Below, piece after piece: positions 50,501 to 58,389 of a DNA stretch of 58,436 bases (positions are counted from its first letter, which is position 1; each line of letters begins with the position of its first letter). The translations under genes and the position numbers were made by a program. A model generated the notes under the pieces. That model was not told the origin of the DNA. It worked only from the letters and a program-made list of their open reading frames with translations, and did no database searches. Source of the stretch: Oscillospiraceae bacterium. Its GTDB lineage: Bacteria > Bacillota > Clostridia > Oscillospirales > CAG-272. Location of the stretch: assembly GCA_015064965.1 (NCBI GenBank), contig SVRG01000004.1, positions 1-58,436 of the forward strand, given 5' to 3'.

Positions 50501-52924
50501 GTTGATACAATGATCAACGACATTGTAAATCCTTGGCACTGCCACGATGAAGAACTCACCACACTCAATAAGGCGGCTACATGTGTATCCGGCGGCTACG
50601 AAAACAGAACATATTGTGAAACCTGTAAGTCCGTGATCGACTGGGGTACTGCTACCGATGCAGCAGGTCACAACTTTGTTGACGGCGTATGTACCGGATG
50701 CGGCAAGGAAAACACCGTTACCGGTCTTGTAGAGGAAAATGGCAACTGGTACTACTATGTAAGCGGCAAGCCTGTTACCGGCTGGCAGATGATCGGCACC
50801 GATTGGTACTACTTCGATGAAACCACTGCCATTGGCGCAGAGGGCGACACCGAGCTTGCATCTGTTACATTTAATTTTGAAAACGGCAGACTCACAAGCG
50901 GTGTTTGGGTTCCTACACTCTTCGGTACCAGATATTACTATGGCCCCGGTTATTACAATGACCGCGGTAGCTGGAGAGTTATCGACGGCAAAAACTATTA
51001 CTTCGAAAAGGGTGTTCGTCTTGAAGGCGGCTGGCAGCTTTTGTTTGAAAACCAGATCAACAGAAACTGGTATTACTTCAATGAAGACGGCACTTGCGAT
51101 AAGAGCGTAAAGCCTGAAGATGGCTTCTACACTGATAGAAACGGCTATGCTTACGCAAAGGATGGCCAGGGACTTCTCGGCGAGCAGGTGATTGATGGCA
51201 AGTACTATCACTTCGATCTCAAAGGCTATGCCGAGAATAACGGAACATATGTTGGACGTCTGTATAAAGACGAATACAGTGCATTTACCGGATTTATGGA
51301 AAAGGACGGCACGCTCCTTTATTACACAAACGGTAAGACTGCAGCTTACGGTCTCCATGAAATTGACGGTGACTACTACTTTATCAACTGGGGCGGCGTT
51401 GTAATGGCAGACGGCAAGTACTACGTTGGCTCCACAAACTGCGATCTTAACGCAGGCACATACACCTTTGGCGCAGACGGAAAGGCACTAAATGGCATCG
51501 TTGAAAAGGACGGTGTGCGTTACCTTTACAAGAACGGTCTCACCACCACTTACGGTCTTTACGAAATCAAGGGCGACTATTATTTCGCTGACTGGGGCGG
51601 TGTACTTAAGGCAGACGGCAGATACTATGTGGGCACTACCTTCTGCGACCTTCCTGCAGGCAACTATACATTTGGCGCTGACGGTACAATGCTTAACGGC
51701 ATTGAAGAGATTGACGGCACACTTTATCTCTATAAGAACGGTACAACCGAAACTTACGGTCTTTACAAGATCGATGGCGACTACTACTATGTATACTGGG
51801 GCGGCGTGATCCGTACCGATGATAAGTATTATGTAAGCACAAGCTTCTGCGACCTTCCCGCAGGCAACTACGAGTTTGGCGCAGACGGCAAAATGCTCAA
51901 CGGTATCGTTGATATCGGCGGCACCAAGTTCCTCTATTTCAACGGCGTTACCGCAACCAAGGGTCTTTACAAGATCGACGGCGAGTATTATTATTCGTTC
52001 TGGGGCGGCGAAATCCGTACAAACGGCAAGTACTTTGTAGATACCACCTTCTGCGATCTCCCTGCAAGCCATTATACCTTTGACGAAAACGGTAAGATGC
52101 TTGACGGCATCGTTGAAAGAGACGGCGAGCTCTATCTCTATCAGAACGGTATAACATCTACATGCGGATTGTTTGAAGTTGACGGCGCTTACTATTATGC
52201 ATACTGGGGCGGCTTGATCAAGACTGACGGCAGATACTTTGTAAGCACCACATACTGCGATCTCCCTGCAAGCAACTACACATTCGGCAAGGACGGTAAG
52301 ATGCTTGACGGTATCGTTGATATCGACGGCACACTCTATCTCTACGAAAACGGCACAACCGTGACCAAGGGTCTCTTTGAAATTGACGGCGAGTACTATT
52401 TTGCTGATTGGGGCGGCGTGCTCAAGACTGGCGGCAAGTACTTTGTTGATCGCACCTTCTGTGACATCGGAAACGGCAACTATGAATTTGATGAAAACGG
52501 CAAGATGCTCAACGGTATCGTAGAAAAAGACGGTGTACTTTATCTCTATATCAACGGTGTTACTGCAACCAACGGCCTTTACAAGATTGGCGATGACTAC
52601 TACTACTCCGATTGGGGCGGCGTACTCAAGACTGGCGGCAGATACTATGTAGGACGCACCTTCTGCGACCTTCGCCCAAGCAACTATACCTTTGATGAAA
52701 ACGGTAAGATGCTTAACGGCTTTGTAACCATTGATGGCGTGAAGTATTATTATGTAAACGGTAATACCCCAAGCCCCGGTATTATCAAGGTTGACGGCGA
52801 CTATTACTTCGTAAGTTGGAGCGGCGTAGTTATTGTTAACCAGCGTTTCTTCGCATGGGAGGGCAACGGCTACACCATTCCTATGAACTACTTGGCGGAC
52901 GAAAACGGCAAGATTATCGGCTAA
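47576..52924 (+). CDS. Phosphodiester glycosidase (NAGPA-type) with wall-binding repeats
   Basis: The 1782-residue secreted protein has signal peptide MKKFLCAALAVLMVLSVLPM (cleavage near VFA). About residues 60-310 form the phosphodiester glycosidase domain: NTALAYDSDAPYGYM, ANFGWLVKDGEL, SMIGIKADGTL, NAVNCDGGGSSTF and SERATINSVVLV. These remove a sugar from a phosphodiester, as in uncovering enzymes. Then come Ig-like domains, a beta-sandwich with cohesin-like features near 825-980, and a CxxC module (YCETCK, FVDGVCTGCG). Choline-binding-like repeats lead into eight 68-residue units, each with DGDYYxxWGG and, in seven, a single Cys in an FCDL-type motif. It sits between polymerase and flippase genes and probably trims or anchors the polymer. 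TAGGAGG precedes the start. Confidence 0.88.
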   Translation: MKKFLCAALAVLMVLSVLPMSVFASDFDAAVTGDYFKVISEETYTLAPGATETELVVNNAEGNDRKVVHYFEVDTKNENIEVMPGYYRIDKLDPDNLKLDGVADKTQYWKAEQLTKTVAYYEGMGYNVVGAMNTALAYDSDAPYGYMVWQGVVLGGPEVHKGAQTYLAIDREGNCELRSMSTPLNGTEYTAIPANFGWLVKDGELVSKTVERTSSDASRSMIGIKADGTLVFCQVDGRNAPFSSGLSNYEMGEMMLAIGCVNAVNCDGGGSSTFVSKREGETVNTMRSVPSDGSERATINSVVLVSKAKATGEFDHAVLDSEYDYIAPGATVTVSAKGVDAAGSPAEVPEEGITWAVDGEGTVSGGKFTAGSAKGDVTVQMLYNGEVVGTKTLKVVDPDVFALTLDETVLPYGKEMTIDFACTYGADSWGVCVDGAYSLTLSDESAATLNGNVLKASSDESVKGVNVTATYLPSPEVTDVLKVEYGKGSEIIYDFEDGELSGFVGFDEAKAYSAENGISNTLVGDDPLAGQFSEQVDSWTTVATKENGQVRNGEYALAWHVDNTDAGFSGWTYNVIFNIGETIVLRDTANGLNATTLGMWLYIPEGATGLAFQSQLYAKNDNGTYTCKQDHFMFETVSGVRKNLNSCTEADIPESRWVYATVDISKYDYICTPVVSDSSNSRSPSFIRTYIKPMLPAIHTFYIDDITLDYSSAVDDRVLPKITDVSYTTADESVALANDATISGNNVAFSAVVSDNIKLDGESGKIYVDGVALDSVAVSGKYLASESVTLTSGKHTVVFEIKDALGNPARVIRNFTITGDSVITLDGHNDSGALAEYGSVYYADVKVADITDINKLTVALRLQNANTWEPEGLTVAEGFDATYTLDSVANVLTVTVERNDDDVDEDATTLISAPIRLWVWDAIDHVTGLAVTPEVQYKTGNCPVVTIDCRVTNGEVEFAGDEYKNTLGVFGGSFVVDTMINDIVNPWHCHDEELTTLNKAATCVSGGYENRTYCETCKSVIDWGTATDAAGHNFVDGVCTGCGKENTVTGLVEENGNWYYYVSGKPVTGWQMIGTDWYYFDETTAIGAEGDTELASVTFNFENGRLTSGVWVPTLFGTRYYYGPGYYNDRGSWRVIDGKNYYFEKGVRLEGGWQLLFENQINRNWYYFNEDGTCDKSVKPEDGFYTDRNGYAYAKDGQGLLGEQVIDGKYYHFDLKGYAENNGTYVGRLYKDEYSAFTGFMEKDGTLLYYTNGKTAAYGLHEIDGDYYFINWGGVVMADGKYYVGSTNCDLNAGTYTFGADGKALNGIVEKDGVRYLYKNGLTTTYGLYEIKGDYYFADWGGVLKADGRYYVGTTFCDLPAGNYTFGADGTMLNGIEEIDGTLYLYKNGTTETYGLYKIDGDYYYVYWGGVIRTDDKYYVSTSFCDLPAGNYEFGADGKMLNGIVDIGGTKFLYFNGVTATKGLYKIDGEYYYSFWGGEIRTNGKYFVDTTFCDLPASHYTFDENGKMLDGIVERDGELYLYQNGITSTCGLFEVDGAYYYAYWGGLIKTDGRYFVSTTYCDLPASNYTFGKDGKMLDGIVDIDGTLYLYENGTTVTKGLFEIDGEYYFADWGGVLKTGGKYFVDRTFCDIGNGNYEFDENGKMLNGIVEKDGVLYLYINGVTATNGLYKIGDDYYYSDWGGVLKTGGRYYVGRTFCDLRPSNYTFDENGKMLNGFVTIDGVKYYYVNGNTPSPGIIKVDGDYYFVSWSGVVIVNQRFFAWEGNGYTIPMNYLADENGKIIG
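51350..52924 (+). repeat. Tandem 204-bp coding repeats (eight units, last incomplete)
   Basis: Units begin at 51350, 51554, 51758, 51962, 52166, 52370, 52574 and 52778 without change of spacing. Each encodes GLYxIDGDYYxxWGG, then a YYVxTxFCDLPAxNYTF-like stretch, then GKMLNGIVxxDGxLYLY. The last unit has lost the Cys. They are typical of recombination-prone wall-binding tails. Confidence 0.92.
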
Positions 52925-52940
52925 TAAACCACGCATTTAT

Positions 52941-52966
52941 GCCAACCCGACTTTTGTCGGGTTGGC
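52941..52966. terminator. Perfect hairpin between the glycosidase and flippase genes
   Basis: GCCAACCCGAC and GTCGGGTTGGC pair over 11 bases around TTTT. There is no good T-run on the plus strand, so it may be a weak terminator or a processing/stability hairpin that lets some transcription continue. Confidence 0.55.
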
Positions 52967-53000
52967 AAAATGCTGTTTATTGTGATGAGGAGACGAGAGC

Positions 53001-54536
53001 GTGAAAGATACCAAAAAGATAAAATACAATCTAATAGTTGGTATTGTCGGGCAGGTTGTCATGCTCATACTTGGCATCGTTGTGCCAAAGCTTGTTTTGA
53101 CAAACTACGGCTCCGAAATCAACGGTCTTCTTTCGTCGGTAACCAACATTTATGCATATATCGCTCTTGTTGAGGCGGGAATTTCTGCGGCATCATGTCA
53201 GGCACTTTATAAAGCGTTTGCCGATAAGGACCGCGGACAGATTAACCGTGTGCTTTCAGCAACCAACAAGTATTATCACAAAACGGGATTTATTTATCTT
53301 GCTTTGGTAATTGCGTTTGCGACGCTGTACGGCGTGATTGTCAAATCAGGTATTCCGTATCATATTATATTTTTAGTTGTAATATTCAATGGCATTGGAA
53401 ATGTAATCAATTACTTTTTCCACGGAAAATATCTTATTCTTCTTAAAGCGGACGGAAAAAACTATGTCCGCACCGGCGTAGATGTTTTCACCACATCGCT
53501 CAAGCAGATTTCCAAGATAGTTTTAATATCTCTTGGATATGATGTTGTTTTTGTACAGTTTGCCGCGATGCTTGTAAGCCTGGCACAGATGATTTACATT
53601 GTCTGCTATATAAATAAAAAGTATTCGTGGATAGATTTAAAGGCAGAGCCGGATTATAAATCAATTTCTCAAAGTAAAAATGTTATCGTTCACCAGATAA
53701 ACTATCTGGTGGTATCCAATACTGATACGGTATTGCTGACTGCTTTTTCCACACTCAAGGTGGTAAGCGTTTATTCAATGTATGCGCTGCTTTTCAACAT
53801 GGTGGACAAGGTTTTACATGTTGTCAGGGATGCGCTTGAATTTAAAATTGCAAATTACTTTCATTCAAACAAAGAGCGTTTTTTAAAGTTCTTTCGGGCG
53901 TATGAAGTTTATTATATCGCATTTTCTTTTGCTATGTACTCAATAGTGGACATGTTCGTATTGCCGTTTTTGTCCTTATATACCGCAGATGTAACAGATA
54001 TCAATTATGTCATAGCATATTTGCCGCTTTTCTTTGCGCTTGTAAAACTGTTTAATGCCGCAAGATATCCATATGATGCCATGGTGTACATAGCGGGGCA
54101 TTTTAAGGAAACGCAAAACTATGCCATAGCCGAGTCGGTGATAAATATTGTGATTTCGCTTGTGCTTGTGAGCCGTTTTGGCATAGCGGGCGTACTTGCA
54201 GGAACGATAATTGCATCGTTTATCCACGCAAATTGTCTTGTGCTTTATGTGTACAAGAAAAAAATAGTTGACAGCAATGTGCTAAGTTCGTATAAGAGCC
54301 TTTTTATTAATTTTGCGTTGTTTGTCTCCATTGACATATTGGGAGGGTTTATAAAACTTTCGCCCGCTTCGTATTTCGAGATCGTGCTTTTGTGCATTCC
54401 CTATGCGATTGTGATTGTTTTGTTATACCTCGTCATAAATTCGCTGTTTGAGCCGGCATCGTTCAGACTTGTGTGCGATACGGTTAGATCTGCCGTGAAA
54501 AAGCGCATGGTGAGAGGCAAAAATGAGGAGAGCTAA
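53001..54536 (+). CDS. wzx: Polysaccharide flippase (Wzx / MurJ-like, MOP superfamily)
   Basis: This 511-residue protein has about fourteen membrane helices, normal for Wzx-type exporters that move undecaprenyl-linked repeat units to the outer face. Typical features are the basic start (MKDTKKIKYNLIVGIVGQVV), the early GSEINGLLSSVTNIYAYIAL segment, and C-terminal helices that include GIAGVLAGTIIASFIHANCL. The GTG start has GAGGAG upstream. It is separated from the glycosidase gene by a hairpin and overlaps the next GT2 (TAATG). Confidence 0.9.
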   Translation: MKDTKKIKYNLIVGIVGQVVMLILGIVVPKLVLTNYGSEINGLLSSVTNIYAYIALVEAGISAASCQALYKAFADKDRGQINRVLSATNKYYHKTGFIYLALVIAFATLYGVIVKSGIPYHIIFLVVIFNGIGNVINYFFHGKYLILLKADGKNYVRTGVDVFTTSLKQISKIVLISLGYDVVFVQFAAMLVSLAQMIYIVCYINKKYSWIDLKAEPDYKSISQSKNVIVHQINYLVVSNTDTVLLTAFSTLKVVSVYSMYALLFNMVDKVLHVVRDALEFKIANYFHSNKERFLKFFRAYEVYYIAFSFAMYSIVDMFVLPFLSLYTADVTDINYVIAYLPLFFALVKLFNAARYPYDAMVYIAGHFKETQNYAIAESVINIVISLVLVSRFGIAGVLAGTIIASFIHANCLVLYVYKKKIVDSNVLSSYKSLFINFALFVSIDILGGFIKLSPASYFEIVLLCIPYAIVIVLLYLVINSLFEPASFRLVCDTVRSAVKKRMVRGKNEES

Positions 54537-55522
54537 TGGATAAAATCAGTGTTATTGTTCCTGTGTACAATGTAGAGCAATATCTTGATGAGTGCGTTTT
54601 GAGCATTGCAAATCAAACTCACAAAAACATAGAGATCATCCTGGTTGATGATGGAAGCACGGATAATTCGCCGCGTATTTGCGATGAATGGGCAAAGCGT
54701 GACTCTCGCGTGGTTGTTTTGCATAAGGAAAACGGCGGTGCCGCCGCGGCGCGCAACGCAGGGCTTGATATTGCCACCGGAGATTATATAGGTTTTGCAG
54801 ACAGTGACGATGTTCTTTGCACTGATATGTATGAAATTCTTTTGTCATCGCTGAAAAAAGGGAACAAAAAGCTTGCGTGCTGTCTGACAAACTTTATTTT
54901 TGAGGACGGCAGTATTGCATCGGATGCAAGAAAAGAGGATAGTGACCTTGTACTTGATGTGAGAGAAGCGCTTGACGAAAGCTTTTACAAAAGAGCAGGG
55001 AATGCTGTGTGGTGCAAGCTGCATGAAAAAACACTTTTTGACAATATGCGGTTTATCGAGGGCGGTATCAGCGAGGATTTTCCTGTTATCATCCCAAGCA
55101 TTGTGGCGGCAGACGGCATGGTGCTTGTGCGCCGTCCGCTTTACTATTACAGAAAAAGAAGCGGCAGTATCACAAGTCGCGCTTCTTTAGCAACGGTTTC
55201 TCTTGCCAGCGCAAAAGCCGTATTGAGCAATCTGAGTGTTATGGAAAAACAGGTGGTTGAAAACAAACTTTCCTGCCGGAAAAGCTTTAATTTTTTCAGG
55301 GCTCGTGTAGCTTTCAGCATGGCACTTACTATGGAAAAAGCAATTGACCGAATTGATGAAGAAGTAAAAACGGAGCTTAAAAGATATAAAAAACTTATGG
55401 GCAGGCATTGGGCAAATTTTTTGTTTTCCAAGCACGCTTCAACAAAGGACAAGGTGTTGTATTTGCTGGTTTTAAGCAAAACTTTGCGTTTGGTATACAG
55501 AGTAACTAAAAAAGACCTGTAA
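54536..55522 (+). CDS. Family 2 glycosyltransferase
   Basis: This 328-residue inverting GT-A enzyme opens VIVPVYNVEQYLDECVLSIA, followed by LVDDGSTDNSPRICDEW, ARNAGLDIATGDYIGFADS and SDDVLC. Its first 95 residues closely resemble the GT2 at 45217, but the C-terminal acceptor part differs, so it probably uses a different acceptor. It overlaps the flippase stop by one base. It would add a sugar on the cytoplasmic side. Confidence 0.92.
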   Translation: MDKISVIVPVYNVEQYLDECVLSIANQTHKNIEIILVDDGSTDNSPRICDEWAKRDSRVVVLHKENGGAAAARNAGLDIATGDYIGFADSDDVLCTDMYEILLSSLKKGNKKLACCLTNFIFEDGSIASDARKEDSDLVLDVREALDESFYKRAGNAVWCKLHEKTLFDNMRFIEGGISEDFPVIIPSIVAADGMVLVRRPLYYYRKRSGSITSRASLATVSLASAKAVLSNLSVMEKQVVENKLSCRKSFNFFRARVAFSMALTMEKAIDRIDEEVKTELKRYKKLMGRHWANFLFSKHASTKDKVLYLLVLSKTLRLVYRVTKKDL

Positions 55523-55545
55523 GCCATTAACGGGAGGGAATATTT

Positions 55546-56898
55546 ATGGAGAATAAAAACAATATTCAACAGAGCATAGATGAGGCTATTGAAAATAGCG
55601 AAAAAGAAGAAACCGCTTTAAATAGCGGTGAGCATCATCATCACCATCATCACAGTCATAGGCATCATCACCGCAGGCGCAGTAATTCTGCCAAGAAAAA
55701 AGACAAAAGGTTAATAAAGTTTTTCAAGAGGAACAAGAGTGTAATTATCAATATCGTGGCTTGCCTTATTGCGGTGGTGTTACTTGTGTTGCTTGCTGTA
55801 AACCGCGACGGTGAAAAGCCGGTTATTATACCAAGCGATGATACCCCCATTGAGCTTACGCAGACAACTTTTAAGATTGAGAGCACACTTTATACCGAAG
55901 AAGTACCGCTTGTGCACCAGGCGATTTTTAGCTATATGGATGAGAATAACAAGGACTCTGCACATGATGTTTTCGGTACATATCAAGGTTATCGCAACCG
56001 TCTTGATAACGGTGTACCGTTAACCTACAACTACAGTGTTATTGGAATGCCAAGCAATATCAGTACAGAAAGCGCAGTTTTGGAAATATCCGAAAATGAT
56101 AGTTTTTCTTCTCCGATAAGCTATGTGCTGGACCTTGGCAACGGAAGTATTGATATATATAATTTAAAGACCGGCACGCAGTATTATTACAAGTTATTGC
56201 TTACACTTTCAAATGGGGATGTTGTAAGTACCGGCGGAGAATTTGTCACTGCCGATTCGCCTCGATTTTTGAATATCGAAGGTGCTGTAAACGTGCGTGA
56301 TTTTGGCGGACGGCTTACAGAAAGCGGCAAACGTATTCCTTTGGGACTGCTTTTCAGAGGCAGTGAACTGGATGGTGCAGTTGAAAGCAAGTATTCGATC
56401 ACAAAGGAAGGACAAAGCGAACTTGTTTTAAATCTCGGTGTGCGCTTTGATATGGACCTTCGCTCTGAGACCGTCAATGCAGTGGAAACTAATGCACTTG
56501 GCAAAGGGGTTGTGCACAGATATTATGATGCCCCACAGTATGACGGTATTTTTGAGGAAGTCAACACAAAATCAATCAGAAACGTGTTTGCCGATCTTGC
56601 CGATGAGGAGAATTATCCGATTTATATGCATTGCACCTATGGCCGCGACCGTACCGGTACTATGTGTTATTTGCTCGGCGCTCTTCTCGGCATGTCAAAA
56701 GACGATTTGTATAGGGACTATGAACTCAGCGCGTTTGTTGACTCTTATGTAGACGATAAGGCAATGGCGGTATTTATAGCGCGTCTTGAATTGCTTGAGG
56801 GCGACAGCATGAAGGAAAAGGTAGAAAACTATCTGACATCAATCGGTGTAACTGAAGCGGAAATTCAAAGCATAAGAAATATTTTCCTTGGAGAATAA
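55546..56898 (+). CDS. Membrane-anchored tyrosine phosphatase with histidine-rich tail
   Basis: This is a 450-residue protein. The cytoplasmic N-terminus (about 64 residues) contains a histidine/arginine cluster (EHHHHHHHSHRHHHRRR), then a membrane helix (VIINIVACLIAVVLLVLLAV). An external Ig/fibronectin-like domain (about 100-240) and a Y_phosphatase3 domain follow, with entry motif VNVRDFGGRLTESG and catalytic HCTYGRDRTG (C363, R369 in CX5R). The catalytic domain would therefore face outward, unlike CpsB. The substrate may be a phosphorylated sugar, lipid or protein rather than the CpsD cluster. It is the last gene of the capsule locus, with GGGAGG upstream and a strong bidirectional terminator after it. 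Confidence 0.87.
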   Translation: MENKNNIQQSIDEAIENSEKEETALNSGEHHHHHHHSHRHHHRRRSNSAKKKDKRLIKFFKRNKSVIINIVACLIAVVLLVLLAVNRDGEKPVIIPSDDTPIELTQTTFKIESTLYTEEVPLVHQAIFSYMDENNKDSAHDVFGTYQGYRNRLDNGVPLTYNYSVIGMPSNISTESAVLEISENDSFSSPISYVLDLGNGSIDIYNLKTGTQYYYKLLLTLSNGDVVSTGGEFVTADSPRFLNIEGAVNVRDFGGRLTESGKRIPLGLLFRGSELDGAVESKYSITKEGQSELVLNLGVRFDMDLRSETVNAVETNALGKGVVHRYYDAPQYDGIFEEVNTKSIRNVFADLADEENYPIYMHCTYGRDRTGTMCYLLGALLGMSKDDLYRDYELSAFVDSYVDDKAMAVFIARLELLEGDSMKEKVENYLTSIGVTEAEIQSIRNIFLGE

Positions 56899-56938
56899 AA
56901 AAATCCTTGCAAAAGTCTTACTTTTGCAAGGATTTTTT
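56897..56938. terminator. Bidirectional terminator between capsule locus and rubredoxin
   Basis: AAATCCTTGCAAAAG and CTTTTGCAAGGATTT form a 15-bp stem around TCTTA, flanked by an A-run and a T-run, so it works for both convergent transcripts. Confidence 0.9.
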
Positions 56939-56944
56939 AAAATC

Positions 56945-57100
56945 TTATTCTGCTGAGAACTGATCTTTGCCTACACCGCAGAGGGGGCATTCAAAATCTT
57001 CGGGGAGATCCTCCCACTTGGTGCCGGCCTCAATGCCGTTGTCAGGATCGCCGAGTTCCTCATCATAAACGTAGCCGCAAACTTCGCAAACGTATTTCAT
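56945..57100 (-). CDS. Rubredoxin
   Basis: This is a 51-residue protein. The iron site is complete: [10 protein letters not shown] (C5, C8) and [10 protein letters not shown] (C38, C41), with the conserved [16 protein letters not shown] between. Rubredoxin carries one electron at a time. Here it would reduce the flavodiiron protein encoded just upstream on the same strand (29 bases between). AAAGGAG lies eight bases before the start. Both genes end against the bidirectional terminator. Confidence 0.96.
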   Translation of the reverse strand: MKYVCEVCGYVYDEELGDPDNGIEAGTKWEDLPEDFECPLCGVGKDQFSAE

Positions 57101-57129
57101 AGTAAAAGTCTCCTTTAAATTGATTTAAA

Positions 57130-58275
57130 TTACAGCATCTCTTTTGCAAGAGCTTTAATTTGTTCAATGTTTTCATCCTTCACGCCGGAATGGATGGTAA
57201 CGGTTGTATCCGCAAATGTGATTTCTTTGCACTCTTCAAGGGCCTTTTTGATGATTCTGGCAGCCACCGGTGCCCAGCTTCCGTTTTCAATGATACCCAC
57301 TTTGCGCTTTTTATATCCGCGTTCGGCGAGCTCGCTTAAAAATGTTCTCATAAATGGGAAGATTTCGCCATTATATGTGGTAGTGGCAAGCACTATCTTG
57401 CCGTAGCGGAAAGCATCCTCAACGGCTTCAGCCATATCGCAGCGTGCAAGATCATTTACAGCAACCTTTGCGCAGCCAAGAGCCTCAAGCTCGTCTGCAA
57501 GCATAAGAGCAGCCTTTTTTGTGTTGCCGTAAACCGAGGTGTAGCAAATTACCACGCCCTCGCTTTCAACACCGTAGGATGACCATGTGTTGTACAAATC
57601 GAGATAATAGCCGAGGTTTTCATCGAGAATAGGACCGTGGAGGGGGCAGATGGTTTCAATTTCAAGACCGCTTGCTTTTTTGAGCACAGCCTGAACCTGC
57701 GCGCCGTATTTGCCAACGATGCCAAAGTAGTATCTGCGCGCTTCACAAGCCCAGTCTTCATCAACGTCAAGTGCGCCGAATTTGCCAAAACCGTCGGCAG
57801 AGAAGAGCGCCTTTGCTGTGCTGTCATATGTCATTATAACTTCGGGCCAGTGAACCATGGGCGCCGCAACAAACGAGAGCGTATGCGTACCGAGTGAAAG
57901 TGTGTCGCCGTCTTTAACTGCAAGCTTACGCTCTGTAAAGTCAACCGAGAAAAACTTGTTCATCATGACAAATGCTTTGTCAGATGCAACCACTGTTGCA
58001 TCGGGGTACGCCTTTGTAAAAGCTGCTATACCCGATGAATGGTCGGGCTCCATGTGCTGAACGATAAGGTAGTCGGGGCACTTTTCGCCGATTGCCGCCT
58101 TTATGTTTTCCAGCCATTTATCAACAAAGCGTGCATCCACAGTGTCAAAAACAGCAACCTTTTCGTCATTTATTATGTAAGAATTATATGCCATGCCGTT
58201 TGGAACATCGTACTGTCCTTCAAACAAATCAATGTCATGGTCATTTACGCCGATATAGATTATGTCCTTGTGCAT
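57130..58275 (-). CDS. fprA: Flavodiiron protein (A-type flavoprotein, oxygen / NO reductase)
   Basis: This is a 381-residue cytoplasmic protein. The N-terminal metallo-beta-lactamase domain carries the complete diiron ligand set: QHMEPDHS (H74, E76, D78, H79), MVHWPE (H142), SADGFG (D161) and CPLHGP (H213). The C-terminal flavodoxin domain binds FMN (CYTSVYGNTKKAALMLADEL). It reduces O2 to water or NO to N2O, using electrons from rubredoxin, and so protects anaerobes. GGAGG precedes the start. A 12-base palindrome (58291-58302) lies just upstream and may be an operator. Confidence 0.96.
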   Translation of the reverse strand: MHKDIIYIGVNDHDIDLFEGQYDVPNGMAYNSYIINDEKVAVFDTVDARFVDKWLENIKAAIGEKCPDYLIVQHMEPDHSSGIAAFTKAYPDATVVASDKAFVMMNKFFSVDFTERKLAVKDGDTLSLGTHTLSFVAAPMVHWPEVIMTYDSTAKALFSADGFGKFGALDVDEDWACEARRYYFGIVGKYGAQVQAVLKKASGLEIETICPLHGPILDENLGYYLDLYNTWSSYGVESEGVVICYTSVYGNTKKAALMLADELEALGCAKVAVNDLARCDMAEAVEDAFRYGKIVLATTTYNGEIFPFMRTFLSELAERGYKKRKVGIIENGSWAPVAARIIKKALEECKEITFADTTVTIHSGVKDENIEQIKALAKEML

Positions 58276-58290
58276 TTTAAACCTCCAAAG

Positions 58291-58302
58291 TGGTATATAC
58301 CA
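58291..58302. promoter_or_regulatory. Palindrome upstream of the flavodiiron gene, possible operator
   Basis: TGGTATATACCA is a perfect 12-base palindrome, 16 bases upstream of the start codon. That is a suitable place for a redox- or metal-responsive repressor. Confidence 0.4.
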
Positions 58303-58354
58303 ATTCTATCATAATGCAGCAAAAAAATAAAGAGTTTTTTTATACAATATTTGC

Positions 58355-58389
58355 AAAAAAACGGCACCGCATTCGCGGTACCGTTTTTT
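58355..58389. terminator. Terminator hairpin near the window end
   Basis: ACGGCACCGC and GCGGTACCGT pair around ATTC, with an A-run on the left and a T6 tract on the right. It probably ends a gene lying outside the window. Confidence 0.6.

Noticed and set aside
50303..51358. Minus-strand open frame of 351 codons
   Set aside because: Lies wholly antisense to the glycosidase gene; composition is that of a shadow frame.
51350..52924. CRISPR-like regular spacing
   Set aside because: The 204-base period is in frame inside a gene and the 'spacers' are conserved, so these are protein repeats.
51488..52936. Long minus-strand open frame (482 codons)
   Set aside because: It is the antisense of the 204-bp coding repeats; regular codon use in the repeats keeps the opposite frame open. 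No ribosome site or promoter, and no recognisable domain.
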